Assembly: GCA_001632435.1 (NCBI GenBank)
Contig: KV423924.1
Span: 62,001-126,000 of the forward strand
Direction: 5' to 3'
Source: Calocera cornea HHB12733
Taxonomy: Eukaryota > Basidiomycota > Dacrymycetes > Dacrymycetales > Dacrymycetaceae
DNA: 64,000 nt
The notes under the pieces are model-generated. The model was not told the origin of the DNA. It did not search any database and saw nothing but the letters and a program-made list of their open reading frames with translations. Both the position numbers and the translations under genes were made by a program. Below are positions 34,859 through 46,510 of the stretch, one piece after another. Numbering within the stretch: position 1 is the stretch's first letter; every line of letters starts with the position of its first letter.

Positions 34859-36432
34859 TTATGCGGGAGTAAGGGCGAGCTGGACAGCCATCTCCGCGGC
34901 ATCATCTAACCCATCGAAGGGGTAAATCTTCAGACCGGAGTCCTTGATCAGCCTGAAAAGCCATGTCAATTCTGCACTGTCGGCCGGAAGTTAAAATGTA
35001 CTTACTGCTTCGCCTCGGCCTCCTTCGTACCCTGCAGACGAACAACCAGCGGAACCTTCAATTGCAGATCCTGGGTGGCCTTGATCACACCCTCGGCGAT
35101 GTAGTCGCAACGCATGATACCGCCGAAGATATTGACGAAGATTGACTTGACATTGGGTTCGCTCAGCAGAATCTCGAAAGCTGCCTTGACAGTCTCTGGG
35201 GTGGCTCCGCCTCCTACATCGAGGAAGTTGGCGGGGTCACCACCGTGCAGCTTCAGCACATCCATAGTCGCCATGGCGAGCCCAGCACCGTTGACGAGGC
35301 AGCCAATGTCGCCATCGAGCTTGATGAAGTTGAGGTTGTACTTCTGGGCCTCAACTTCGGCGGGGTCCTCCTGAGAGATATCGCGCAGAGCGAAGATGTC
35401 CTTCTGACGGAACTCCGCGTTGTCATCAAAGCCGAACTTGGCATCCATGCTAAGGAGCAGAAATGAGTAACCTATCAAGGAAGGCACTATTTCCACTTAC
35501 CAAAGAACAGCTCCGTCCGTCGTCTCCGCCAGAGGATTGATCTCGATCTGAGTGGCATCCTTCTCGTGGAAGATCTTGTACAACTTCTGGAAGATATCGG
35601 CGGCCTGCGCCTGAGTGGCCTCGGTCTTGAACCCGAGCTTCTTGGCAACGCCCAGCGCCTCCTCGTCGGACAAGCCCTTCTCGAAATCGATAGGTGTGGT
35701 GATAATCGCCTCCGGGGTCTCCTTGGCCACATCCTCGATATTCATACCACCTGATGCGGACGCGACCAGAACGGGTGACTGGGATGCACGGTCGTTGAGG
35801 ATAGCAGCGTAGTACTCGTGCTCAGGTGTGCGGCGTTCGGCAAGCATGACCTGCAACTTCGCTCAGCTTTTGTGTCTCTGCAAAAAGATATGATTAACTG
35901 ACAGCATTGCATATCCGGCCCTTCTCTCCAGTCTGCTTGGTGATGAGCTTGTGGCCGATCATCTTCGCGGCTATGTCCTCAGCCTGCTGGGGTGAGTCGA
36001 CCATGTGCACACCACCTTGATAGCCATTCTCGAAATGACCCTTCCCACGACCACCAGCAAGGACCTGCGCCTTGATGACAAGATCTTTGGTGCCTGTTCA
36101 GAGTTAGCTGCTGGTTGAAACATCTTAGGAGAACGGGCGAACCGAACTCCTTGGCAACCTTCAAAGCGTCCTCAGGAGACTTCGCCACTATGCTCTTCGG
36201 TGTGGGCACACCATACTAGCAAGATAGTCAGCATTGACAGGTGGTTTAACGGGATAAAGAGCATACAGAGTTCAGGAGCTCGACGGACTGGTACTCATGA
36301 ATGCTGAGGAAGCGCTTCTGGCCGGCGACCTGCATGTTACCTCCTATCAGTTTCACCTCGCAACGGCGGCAGCACGGTGCATACACGTTTGATAGCGGGC
36401 AAAGCCCTCGCAGAACGGAGCATGGTCGCCAT
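34859..36432 (-). CDS. LSC2: Succinyl-CoA ligase (synthetase) beta subunit, mitochondrial
   Basis: Exons (minus) 36432-36385, 36329-36267, 36215-36143, 36093-35903, 35850-35501, 35449-35006 and 34952-34859 encode 420 aa. A short Arg-containing presequence precedes LSIHEYQS. The ATP-grasp domain carries [14 protein letters not shown], and EINPLAET marks the metal/nucleotide site. The family signature [18 protein letters not shown] and the CoA-ligase domain [18 protein letters not shown] follow. It converts succinyl-CoA to succinate with nucleotide triphosphate synthesis in the TCA cycle, together with an alpha subunit not in this window. ADP versus GDP preference cannot be told. Confidence 0.97.
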
Positions 36433-38102
36433 AGTGCTGGAGGAGAAAAGGACGAAGACAGCGAGCGCAAGTCCGCTAGGAGATATACCGGTTGGCTGTC
36501 GCCGGTTCGTGGATGAAGGTTAGGGACGGGGCAGGGGCCGAGAGGGATTGCACGGAGCCGGATTCGGTCACGTTCGTATGACGTCCGCGCCGCCGCGGCT
36601 CAGCCACTGCGCTCTCTCCAGCTAACAACCGGCTGATTTCTGCTCTTCTCGCTGGCGGATGTTGCACGATGTGCCTGAGAGAAAAGTTCTGTCCGCTTTA
36701 TGGAGCGATTGTGATAGAGACGCTAATAAGCGCCAATGAGAGTTTTCGGCCTTATAGAGGTTGCCAGCCGGCAGCCTGCATGGTTGAAGGCCAGACAGGT
36801 TGGCGTCGGCAGACAACGACCTGCTTGCGAAGGAAAGGTGTCCTTTAACCCTTCTGCAATCTCTGGCTATTGAAAGCCCTTTCATTCTAGAATCCGGCTC
36901 ATGGCTTCTACCGGCGGTGTTTACTGCCTCTTCGGTGTCCCTGCGACAACGTAAACAAGGGAGTCGGAAGAAAGCCAAATTCGGCTCCGTCCGTCCTTCC
37001 CGGGCCGCTCCTTGCTGGCCCTTTCACCCTCGATCGTGCGCGCCCATCCTTTCCTCATCGGCTGACGCGTTTTCTGTGGCCCGACAGTGCCCAAGAGAAT
37101 CTCACTCAATCGGACAATGGCGTCGTCACAGCACGTGCCATGCAGTACTTCGATGATGTCTGAAGTAGTAAGCGCTGGCTTATGTGGTGTTCATGTCGCC
37201 AACATCTGGGGCTGCTTTCACCAAGCTACAAAAGCTGCGAAAATGCGATGAGAAACACGAATGAATGGGGTCCTATGATCCCTTTCCGGCATCGGTTTTG
37301 ATCGTCCATAGGAACGTGCTCACAGCGTGAGCTAGCGGGTCGAGGATGGGCCGAGGGCCAGGGTTCAGAATCCAGGGATCGGCCCTGCATGGCGACGCGA
37401 ATAGTGGAGCACCTCGCGAAGGTTCCACTTGAGGAGCATCTCATCCAGATCAATTCTTTGTCGGGTGCCTTGCAGACCGGTTGGGAATGCAGCTGGTACG
37501 TGAGCAAACATTACCTGGTCCACTGCGGAGAGCACGCGACGTAAGGATGTTCCCATCACCAGAAAGTCCGGCCGACGCGATTTAGCCGTTTCCGCGCGAA
37601 CGAGGGCCCTTGACGACACCCGCCCGCGTTGGGTTTGTCGCACCATCTTCGGCGCGCGAAGCGATTAAGAGTAAATTAGCGGGCAGCCATGCGGCCCCTG
37701 ATATTCGAAATACCCCCGGGCGGGTTGATAGCCACACCAAAGCTGTCAGTTCAGGGAGGCAAGCACAAGGGTCGAGAGGAGGACGCGGTCGGTGTGCTTC
37801 CAAGAAAAGAAGCCGGACGCGCTCCGGATGCATTCCAATGAGAAAATCCAGGCGCATACACCGTCCCACGGCCACGACCGCCGAGAGGCAAACGCGACCC
37901 CAAAGACACTCTCCCTTTGACAGGAGCGGGCCCCCTTGCCTGCCGTCCCCGCTGCCGTCTTCCTCTCCATCGCCGTCCTCGTCAGTCAGTCCATATCCCC
38001 TTCTTCCATTCCTCTCTCTGCCCCTCCTTCCCCTCCCCTCGCCCTTCATCAGGCGAGAGCGCCTATCGCTGCTCTTCAACTGGCAGACGCGACGCCTCCA
38101 TC
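36433..38102. other. Long intergenic region between divergent LSC2 and the 38-kb gene
   Basis: About 1.7 kb with no supported gene. It ends in a C/T-rich tract (about 37960-38050) typical of a promoter and 5' UTR for the downstream gene. Several short ORFs on both strands show no protein-like features. Confidence 0.5.
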
Positions 38103-41100
38103 ATGCCAGCCTCCGTCAGACCGTCTCCCAACCCATCGACTGACACGCTCTCGGCAGCGCCTCCCCTGACGTTTGGCGCGTCGGCTGCCTCATCCTCGCG
38201 CTCATCGTCCCGATCGGTCCATACCCTACGGCCGGTACTCCGGCGACCCGATGCTGACATGGACAGTGACTCCTCGAGCGCAGGATCGGACATCTCTGCG
38301 CGGCTGTCGGCACCGCCAAACGTAAAAATCCCGCTGGGCGATGCGGTGGAGGGTATTCGGCGGGAGGTACGGGAGATGAGGAGCGTGTTGAATGGGACAG
38401 CAAGTGGAAGGACGACGCCGAAGCGGCGGAAGAAGGGGACGCGGAGCGGGACTGATGTGGAGAGGTCGAGAGGCGGGGGCGCGTTCAGCGCGCTGGGGGC
38501 ACGGAGCGCGGACGAGAAGAGCTTGCTGCAGCGAGAACTGGAGGAGGCCAACGTAAGTCTTGTCATTACTCTGTTAGCATACAGCCAGGGTTGTTTACGC
38601 CGTATATGCTCCACAGGACTTCATGACACATACGCCTATCGACTCTCCGGTCATCGCCTCTTCTTCGTCCATCATGTCTGACTCCTCGGCGGGGGCGTAT
38701 CCGTATCACTGGGCGGGCAACCCGTACCCGTCTACATATACGGATATCCCGCCGTCCCCATCCCCTTCTCTGCATTTCAGTACCTCTTCCTCATTCCAGT
38801 CATCCTCCCATACCCCGCATACATCCCTCGCCTCCTCGGTGTATCCCCTCTCCTCGAGCAGCACGAACAACACTGGTACCAACACCTACACGTACACCTA
38901 TAGTGGGATGTCTTCGCCTATGTCGAACGGGACCTACCGCCCCAACAGCCTCGCCTTCTCCCAGCTGTCCCAGTCACGCAGCATGCAATACCTACCCTTG
39001 TCGCCATCCCTCTCAGGTAGTGCCTCTGTACACTCGCAGTCTCTCGCTTCCACCACAGGAGAAGACGACGACGTCGCCTACCGGTTGAAGCTGCTGGTAC
39101 AAAACCGTTACTACCTGCCGTCCCCGCATGACAAGCCAAGCGTACGAGAGCTCGGCGGACTGACTGTCTCCGCCTCAGGCGGCATCACGAACACAACGAT
39201 GTCGGGAAAGCCAAGATCGCCCAGCGGAGGGCTTCGAGGCCTATTCACTCCGAGGGCACGTTCGAATTCCTCCCTGAACTCGTCTCCGCAAAAGTCACCG
39301 AGTGGCACGCCCCCTCTCCCTCAACACCCGAACGGCATCCGCTCTTCCCGCTCGCAAGTGTTCACCCGTGCTGCTGCGGGCCCAGCTCCAGCTCCCCCTC
39401 TCGCGGTTCCTGGCACATTCCCCCGCCGAGCCACGTCGCCCGCGGTCCCGTCTCCACCCACATCCCGGACACCCGAACCCAAGGGACGCGTTATGGTTAT
39501 CAAGGAGAAGGTGCCAGACTTGCCGCGTGCGGCTCGGGAAGCTCGTCTACGAGAGGAAGAACGGGTACGGACGCATCCGGGCGTGATGAAGCGGAGGGAA
39601 AGGGAGATTCTCGAACAGAGTCAGGAATGGGAGGTGGACCCGACAGAGGAGGTAGATACGGCACCGGCGGCGTTGAAAGACCCCGTAGCGGCGAGAGTCG
39701 CGAAGGTGCCCATGATACCTCCTCGTGCTCCAACACGGCCGCCCCCGCCGCCTCCGACACCGCAGGAAGAACGCGAAGATGTCGGTCTGGGTATTTCTGC
39801 ACCCGCACCGGCGCCTGAGCCGGAGAATAAGGCAAAGTCCGTCCGAGGCGAGTCCGAATGGGAGACGGAGGACTCCGAGTACGAGCCAGTGCAGAACCAA
39901 GCCCCGGCTCGTCAGCCTATGGAAGTCGACCCGGAAGAGGCGGCATGGCGCAAAGCGCTCTTGCACCAGGCGGTAGGGCTGAGTATGGTCGAGGCGTGGC
40001 CCAGCCGGGTGATCGCCGACGAGACGGAGGACAGCTCGGCTTGGGAGACGGAGGCACCAGTCCCCATGCCGAAGCCGGCAGCGCAGACCCAGCAGAGGCG
40101 GCCGCTGGGGCAGGGGATGTATGGAGGATCGAATGTCGACCTGCGCACCAATCGACAGCGGACGCCGAGCAATGCATCTGCTGCTTCGTCAGCAAAGAAA
40201 TCGGTGCGGAAGGTGGCGAGCCAGCCATCCATGGTCGTTGGCCCACCGCCACGGATGCCACTGCCGCCGCTACCGATTCCTCCGCTTCCGGAGGTTATCA
40301 GGCCGGTTGTGCCCCATTCAGCACCCGCAGTCTTGCTTCCTCCTGCAGAGGTGATGGAAAAGAGGCCCAAACCAGCGGAATCTGCCGCTGATAACGTGTG
40401 GACTGGCTTGCCATACGAGCCAGAAACGTCTACCCGCCAAAGCTTCGATAGCATATCGATATACTCAGGGACCGATGGCGAGGCCCGGAAGAGAGATACG
40501 ATTGTCGCTCTTCCGAGCACTACTATCCCTTCTTCGCCGCCGTCTCGCACGGTGACATCCCCGATGCACGAGAGGAACGCCAGCGGGGCAACCACTTCAT
40601 CGATGGCTTCCTCATCGATGAGACAAGGCGGTGACGACATGGCTGCACATGGTTCGTCTCTGCGATCTAGAGGCGGCAGCATCGCGCAATCGCGGCCCGG
40701 ATCGCCTCGCAGTATCCGAATGCCGTCTCTGCCAAACAGCCCAAATAGCGCAGGAAGCTTCAAGCGGAAACCTGCTCCTCTGGTGCTCGGTGGACCGGAG
40801 CTGGCCACGTTCCCGATTCCGCGGGGCCCGCTACATCCGGCGCTGCAAAAGGATGGCAGCATTCTTGCACTGCCTTTCGTCGAGGATGGAGGTCTGGAAT
40901 TCCCCACCCAAAGGATGGCTATGACTCCCACCTCGATTGGAGCTTCTATCGGCCACGGATACCCCTCGACTGCACCACATGACATGGTCCAATTCCCTAT
41001 CAACCGTGTCGCCAGCCCGGCAATGTCGAATTTCAGCATGCCCGGCAGTGTTCCTCGAGCATCGAGCACCTTTTCCCACGCTGATGCCATATCTCTGGCA

Positions 41101-41613
41101 CCATCCAGCAAGTATCATTCGTCAGGTGCAAGGACGACCCCGCTAGATCAATATGGCTTTGATCGCCGTCGGCCGATCACGAACACTCCCGTTGAGCCGC
41201 CACGATCGGCATCTCCTTCTGCACGATCCTTCTTTGGCAGGTTCAGGAAGGACTCGAACAAGAAGGCTCGCCTACCAGGCTCCACGTTCGACCTGCTCAA
41301 GCATATGCCTGCGTCGCAGTCCACAGTCAGCCTTGCCATGACTCGTCCAGGAGGCATCAGCAGCGAAAACGTCAATCTCGTCTCGAATCAGAGCGGACGC
41401 AGTGGGAGCTCTGATGCAGGTGTCTCGCCCATCGTGCCGCTGGCACAGAATACCCCCACAGCAGCCTGGACCCGCTCGCAGCATTCTGAGGACCCTGCTG
41501 TGAGAAAATTGGACGGGATGCTCCAGCAGCACGTCGAGGCTGAGCGGGAGCGGTTGCGGCAGATCGCGAGTGGCATGAGCGCGCGAGCACACGCTGGCCC
41601 TTCCACCCGATGA
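38103..41613 (+). CDS. Large Ser/Pro-rich low-complexity protein (hypothetical)
   Basis: Exons 38103-38552 and 38617-41613 encode 1148 aa, starting at the first in-frame ATG. Most of the sequence is Ser/Thr/Pro-rich and probably disordered, with many SP/TP sites. More ordered islands are an amphipathic EGIRREVREMRSVL helix in exon 1, a DVAYRLKLLVQNRYYLPSP segment, and a charged stretch KEKVPDLPRAAREARLREEE followed by further Arg/Glu-rich helix (about residues 440-480). No domain is recognised. The composition resembles fungal cytoskeletal or signalling scaffolds. Function is not assigned. Confidence 0.8.
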
Positions 41614-42199
41614 TAACCTACGCCGAGATGAAAACTCCTTCGACATCCCAAACATTCGATGCAACCACCTCGATACCCAATGAGTTCGAGCTTTAACCAG
41701 CCCTTCGCCCCCATCCGTCCTTAACCCACCGTTTCTTAGATCTCTCTGGAATTGGGTGTATAGTATTACTGGTATCCTAAGAACGCTTTCCCGTATTTTG
41801 ATGTTTTACAGGGCGTATCCCGTTGAGCGCCTCTGCGTATTAGGGCCATGGATGAGCCACTTCTTTTCTGTCTTGTCTTGTTGGGCTTTGTTGGGAGAGC
41901 CTCCGGGAGGCTGACGATAAGGACTGCTCAAATGCGGCCGACTAGCCTGTCCATAGTGTAGCACGTACAGTACGACAATATATTATCATCCCGCACTAGT
42001 GCTGTCCACGTCTAACCACTACGCCAAGTCACCCGGTGATATTTTGCCTACCAATGCATTAATTTCATTGGTATTGTATGTGTTCGGCGCGTACTAGGGC
42101 TCGGCCGCGTCCACGGCTCCGGTCAACGTCAAAACTCTCGCCTCCCTGCCTCTCTCTACAATCAAATCTGTCCCTCCATAGAACGGCTCTGTAGACACG
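41614..42199. other. Intergenic
   Basis: 586 bp containing the 3' UTR of the upstream gene and the promoter of the TCD1-like gene. No other feature found. Confidence 0.45.
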
Positions 42200-43865
42200 A
42201 TGCCGTGGCACCTCGACGTGCCGCACCCCTCACTCCACCCGCGCCTCACCCTCCTCCTCACCGCAGTCGCCTCCTCCGCCCTCACCCTGGGCGCCTACCA
42301 AAGCTATACCCTCCTCTCCCGCGCCCGCCGCGCCGCCGAGCTCAAGCAGTCTGTGCATGAGGCGCTGGGGGACGACCCCGCCGACCTGCCGGGGGAGAAG
42401 CGCCGGAAGCTGCTGGGAGAGGACGAGGGGCAGGGGTATGATGAGGAGCTGATCCGGGAGCAGTTGGCCAGGAACTATGCGTTCCTGGGCGAGGAGGGGA
42501 TGAAGAAAGTCAGGAAGGCACGGGTGGTCGTCGTTGGGTGTGGGGGCGTTGGCAGCTGGGCAGCGCTCATGCTTGTGCGGTCGTAAGCTTGATTCAGGCG
42601 AAACTGTCTTCACTCCTGATGTGCCAATTCAGAGGTGTTGGGCATGTCCGGATAATAGGTGCGCTGCGATTCCACGCATATTCTCGACGACCTAACGCTC
42701 CATGTGCAGACTTTGACCAAATAACCCTCTCCTCGCTAAACCGGCACGCAACAGCCACCCTCGCCGATGTCGGCACACCCAAAGCCGTGTCCACACGCAA
42801 GTTCCTCAAGTCCGTCGCCCCCTGGTGCGACATCGACGCGCAGGTGTCGCTCTGGCGTGCGACGGAGGAGGGAGAGCATCTGCTGGAGGACGCGGACTGG
42901 GTGGTCGACGCGATCGACAACATCTCCACCAAGGTGCCGCAGCACACTGTTGACTGCAGCAGGAGCTAACGAGCAGCAGGTTGAGCTCCTCGCCCACTGC
43001 CACAAGCGCAACATCCGCGTCTTCTCCTCCATGGGCGCGGGGGCGAAGCGCGATCCCACCCGCATCCACATCACGGACATCTCGCTGACGCAGGAGGACC
43101 CGCTCGCGCGCTCTGTGCGCCGGCGGCTCAAAGCCCTGGGCGTGCTGAGCGGTATCCCGGTCGTGTACAGCTCCGAGGTGGAGAGCGATGTGCGGCTGCT
43201 GCCGCTGCCGCAGGATGAGTTCCAGAAGGGGAAAGTGGGCGAGCTGGGACCGTTCGACGACTTTAGGGTGCGCATACTGCCGGTGCTGGGTGCGTCGTTT
43301 CCTCGCTTGAGATAGCGGGCTGTACTGATACTGAGCAGGGCCCCTGCCGAGCATATTCGGCCTCAACGCCGCGACGTACATCATACTTGACCTAGCCGGC
43401 AAACCGCTCACGAACGCCCTGGCCGCCAAGGGCCGGCGAAAGCTGTACGAGAAGATGGCGCGGGACCTGCGTGCGCGGGAGGCCCGGCTGTATACAAACG
43501 GTGTCGAAAGGTCTCCCCTTTCCCTTCTTTCGATGCCCAGAACGAGACTGATCTAGCGATACAGCAAACTCCCGATATCGGAGCACGAGATCGAGTACCT
43601 GCTGGAGGACCTCTCGCGCTCGCGCTCCTCCCTCCCCCCGCACCCCGTGCTCGCGCGCCCCACGCTCGTCCGGTGGGACCCCGCCAAGCCGCTGACGATC
43701 GACAACATCGCCGTGCTCTCGCAGGAGGAGGCGGACCGGCATGAGCGGGAGGTGCTCAGGGGCGGGACAGAGGCGGGCGAGGTGTGGGGCGGGGAGATGG
43801 AGGAGCTTATGCGGCGCCGGGGGGAGGAGGCGAGGGAGTGGAGGAGGGGCTGGTTGGAGAGCTGA
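42200..43865 (+). CDS. TCD1: tRNA threonylcarbamoyladenosine dehydratase (Tcd1/TcdA, ThiF/MoeB family)
   Basis: Exons 42200-42582, 42633-42658, 42710-42933, 42980-43289, 43339-43510 and 43565-43865 encode 471 aa. A hydrophobic N-terminal segment (about residues 16-38) is followed by the nucleotide-binding GCGGVGS (113-119), DFDQITLSSLNRH, and the TcdA-specific SMGAGAKRDPTRI plus ITDISLTQEDPLARSVRRRL. Family members use ATP to cyclise N6-threonylcarbamoyladenosine (t6A) at position 37 of ANN-decoding tRNAs. Yeast homologues are anchored in the mitochondrial outer membrane, and the N-terminal membrane segment fits that. Exon 2 is only 26 nt. The acceptor of the last intron was chosen to keep the SKLPISEHEIEYLLEDL frame. 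Confidence 0.93.
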
Positions 43866-44121
43866 GCTTAAGCCTGAACTGCCGCACCTCTGGCCAAGAG
43901 AAGAGAAGAGCGGATGTAGACCTCTGGGGCGACAGGGCAATCAATCGCATTGCTGTGTATCCTCATTGTATCGTGCAAACTGACTCTCTGTGAAAAACTC
44001 GCAAGGTACAAACCCGTAATAGTAACAGATGTCGTCCACCATCCCTTTCACTACATGTAGAATGTACTCCATATGATCCCGCACTCCGCACCCTCGCAGC
44101 TCAAGCCCACAGGCTAACAGG

Positions 44122-45883
44122 CTACGGATCGAGCGCCATCCCGCCGTCCCGTTCGTCTTTCCCACCGCCGGCCTCCGTACGCCCCTTGCCCAGCAGCCGG
44201 CCCATAACCTCCTTCGCCTGCGGGTCCCTCGCCGTAAGGAAGAGGATGCACGCGCGGGAGATGTCCAGCACGGCCCGCATCTCCGTCCGGAGCCGCTCGA
44301 CGGTGTCGGCGAGCTCGCGCTTGAGCGCTTGCAGCTCTGGATCTAGGGTGCCGGGGGCCTTTGCGGGCTCGGGCGCCGGCTCGGGCTGCGGGAGAGGCGC
44401 GGAGGGGGACGGATCGCCGCCCTGCTCCAGCGCTGCGCGCAGGGTCGCTTGGAGCTCGGACCTGAGCCCCTCGCGCAGGTCTCCGCGCATCGCCTCGCCC
44501 AGCTCTCGGCCCAGTTCACCCCTCAGTGCCTCGCCGAACACCTGCAGCTCCTTTTCCACCTTGCGCTCCATCCCCTGCAGTTCCTTTTCCACCCTGCGCT
44601 CCACCTCCCCCCTGGCCCCGTCCACAGCGAGCTTAACCTCCCGCGCCACAACGCCCGTGACGCCCCTCCCGGCCAGCTCGACCGCGCCGACCCTGTCGGC
44701 CAGCTCGCCCACGCGCTCATCCAGCTCAGAGTCAAAGTCGATCCGCGCGCTGTCCGTATAGCTCTTCCCCTCGAGCACGGCCGAGTGCGCGAGCTCGCGC
44801 ATCTCCTCCAGCAGCGCCTGCCGCAGCTCGGAGAGCGCGGAGGGGCTCGGGCCGGAGGGAGGCGGGGAGGAGGGCGGGGACTGAGCTTGCGCTTGGGCGA
44901 AGGTGTGGGGCTGCTGGGGCTGCGAGAGCGCCAGGGGGGAGAGGGAGGAGAGGGCGGCGAGCTGCTGCCGCAGCTCCTCCACCTCCGTGCGGAGGGCGTT
45001 GCTCGAGCCCGCGATCTGCTGCCCCAGCGCCGCCGCCAGGCCAGTGACGGCGCGCTCGAGCCGGTCGGTAAAGTTCGCGCCGACGGCGTTCACGGCCGCG
45101 TCGAGCTCGCGCTGCCCGTGCTGGCGCGCGTCCGCGAGCAGGTGCAGGGTATGCTCGCACGTCGCGCGGGAGGAGGAGGCGATGAGCGCTTCTGTTTGCG
45201 CTTGGGTGAGCGGGGCCGTGGGCGCGGGGCGTGGGGAGGAGGGCGTGAGGGAGAGGAGCTGCGCCGAGAGGAGGTCGAGGTCCGCGCGCAGGGGGTCGAG
45301 GAAGGGCGCGAGCTGGACGGAGAGCGCATCGTGCTGCTGCGGCGGCGGCGTGGCTGGCAGAGCGTGCGCCGAGCGGGTCGCACGTTCCAGCTGCAGCCGT
45401 GTATGTGGTCAGTTGTTGGTGTTTGAAGAGCAAGGGAGGTGCGGAGGTAAGGCGTACAGAGTCGATCCGCCCCGCCAGCTCGCCCACGAGCGTCCGCAGC
45501 CGCGCGTTCTCCGTCTGGGTGGGTGCGGGGGTCGGGAGGGCGGGCAGCTGCGACTGGGACTGGAGGAGGCGCTCTACGCGGGCTAGACGGGTCTCGAGTG
45601 CGAGGTTGGGGGCGAGGAGGAGGGAGTGGAAGTCGCGTTCTTCTTCTTTTGGTGGGCGGGCGGGCGGGGGTGGGCCGGGGGAGGAGGTGGGTGCGGAGGA
45701 TGCCATTGCTGATGGTGGGTTGGAGGATGTTGCAGTAGAGGTAGGGGGAGCCGAGGGAGAAGCACGTGCAAGGCCCGGGTGTGCGGCAGGGAACGCGGGC
45801 GCAGGAGTCGGCGTCCAGCTCTCGCCCTTTGCAGCGATGTAGGCACTCGCGAGACGTCTCCAGTCCTCCTTCTTGGGCTCCAT
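44122..45883 (-). CDS. Coiled-coil protein of unknown function
   Basis: Exons (minus) 45883-45458 and 45390-44122 encode 564 aa. The N-terminus MEPKKEDWRRLASAYIAAKG is followed by a Pro/Ala/Ser linker, then by long Leu/Glu/Arg-rich heptad-like helices (about residues 85-140, 215-290 and 320-460) and a short Pro-rich break. The C-terminal RAVLDISRACILFLTARDP is a compact hydrophobic segment. Strong GC bias gives runs of Glu, Arg and Ala. No known family is recognised. A structural or tethering role is only a guess from the coiled coils. It is convergent with TCD1 (256 bp) and divergent from MCD4 (627 bp). Confidence 0.78.
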
Positions 45884-46510
45884 GGGGGCGCGCTAGCAGC
45901 TCTTATTCTGAGGGAGTGGGTGGGAGATGGTATGGTGCTGGTGCTGGTGCTGGTGCTGTACAGCACTTTCTGCTGGTGGGTGGTGGGTGGTGGGTGGTGA
46001 GAGGCAGGCCAGGCATCCCCCCCCACGTGGGCGATATGCGCCGCCAGGATGTGTGAGCGACACCGGCCATCAGACGCGTCGGCCGGCAGGGACATCGGAT
46101 AGCCAGGCCCGGCGGGAGGGTTGGAAGATGCGCGAAGTGCGGCGTGGCTATCAGGAAGGCCCGCGGTGGGTAGGCTGCACTGCAGGGACAACGTCCGGGG
46201 CCGGAGCGCGGTCGGCGTCAGGCAGCGCTGGGACGCACAGGCGCGCCGGGGCCGGCAGAGGTGGCGTCAGATCCACAGCCTGAGGAACAGGGAGGAGCGA
46301 CGATTCCTTGTCACAAATAAAGACAGCGACGACTCGACTCCGCGCGACCCCTACCGACACGTGCCGTGCGCCTTGCTTGGCAACCCCCCGCACCAACCCG
46401 GCAATCCCGCCCGTATCTTCCTCCCGCCCTCGACAGCAGCAGCGCGTCACCCTCTCCATACCAGGCAGGCTAGGCTAGCCACCTTCCCACAGCAGCAGCA
46501 GCAGGGCCCG
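45884..46510. promoter_or_regulatory. Divergent promoter, coiled-coil gene / MCD4
   Basis: 627 bp between start codons. It contains a (GGTGCT)n microsatellite at 45934-45957, TGGTGGG repeats at about 45972-46000, and a short CAG run just before the MCD4 start. No TATA box is obvious. Confidence 0.5.

Noticed and set aside
37226..37646. Minus-strand ORFs upstream of the 38-kb gene
   Set aside because: Short, no conserved motif, and no supporting splice structure.
39912..41111. 399-aa minus-strand ORF
   Set aside because: Antisense to the Ser/Pro-rich 38-kb gene, whose codon bias opens the opposite frame; no protein-like features.
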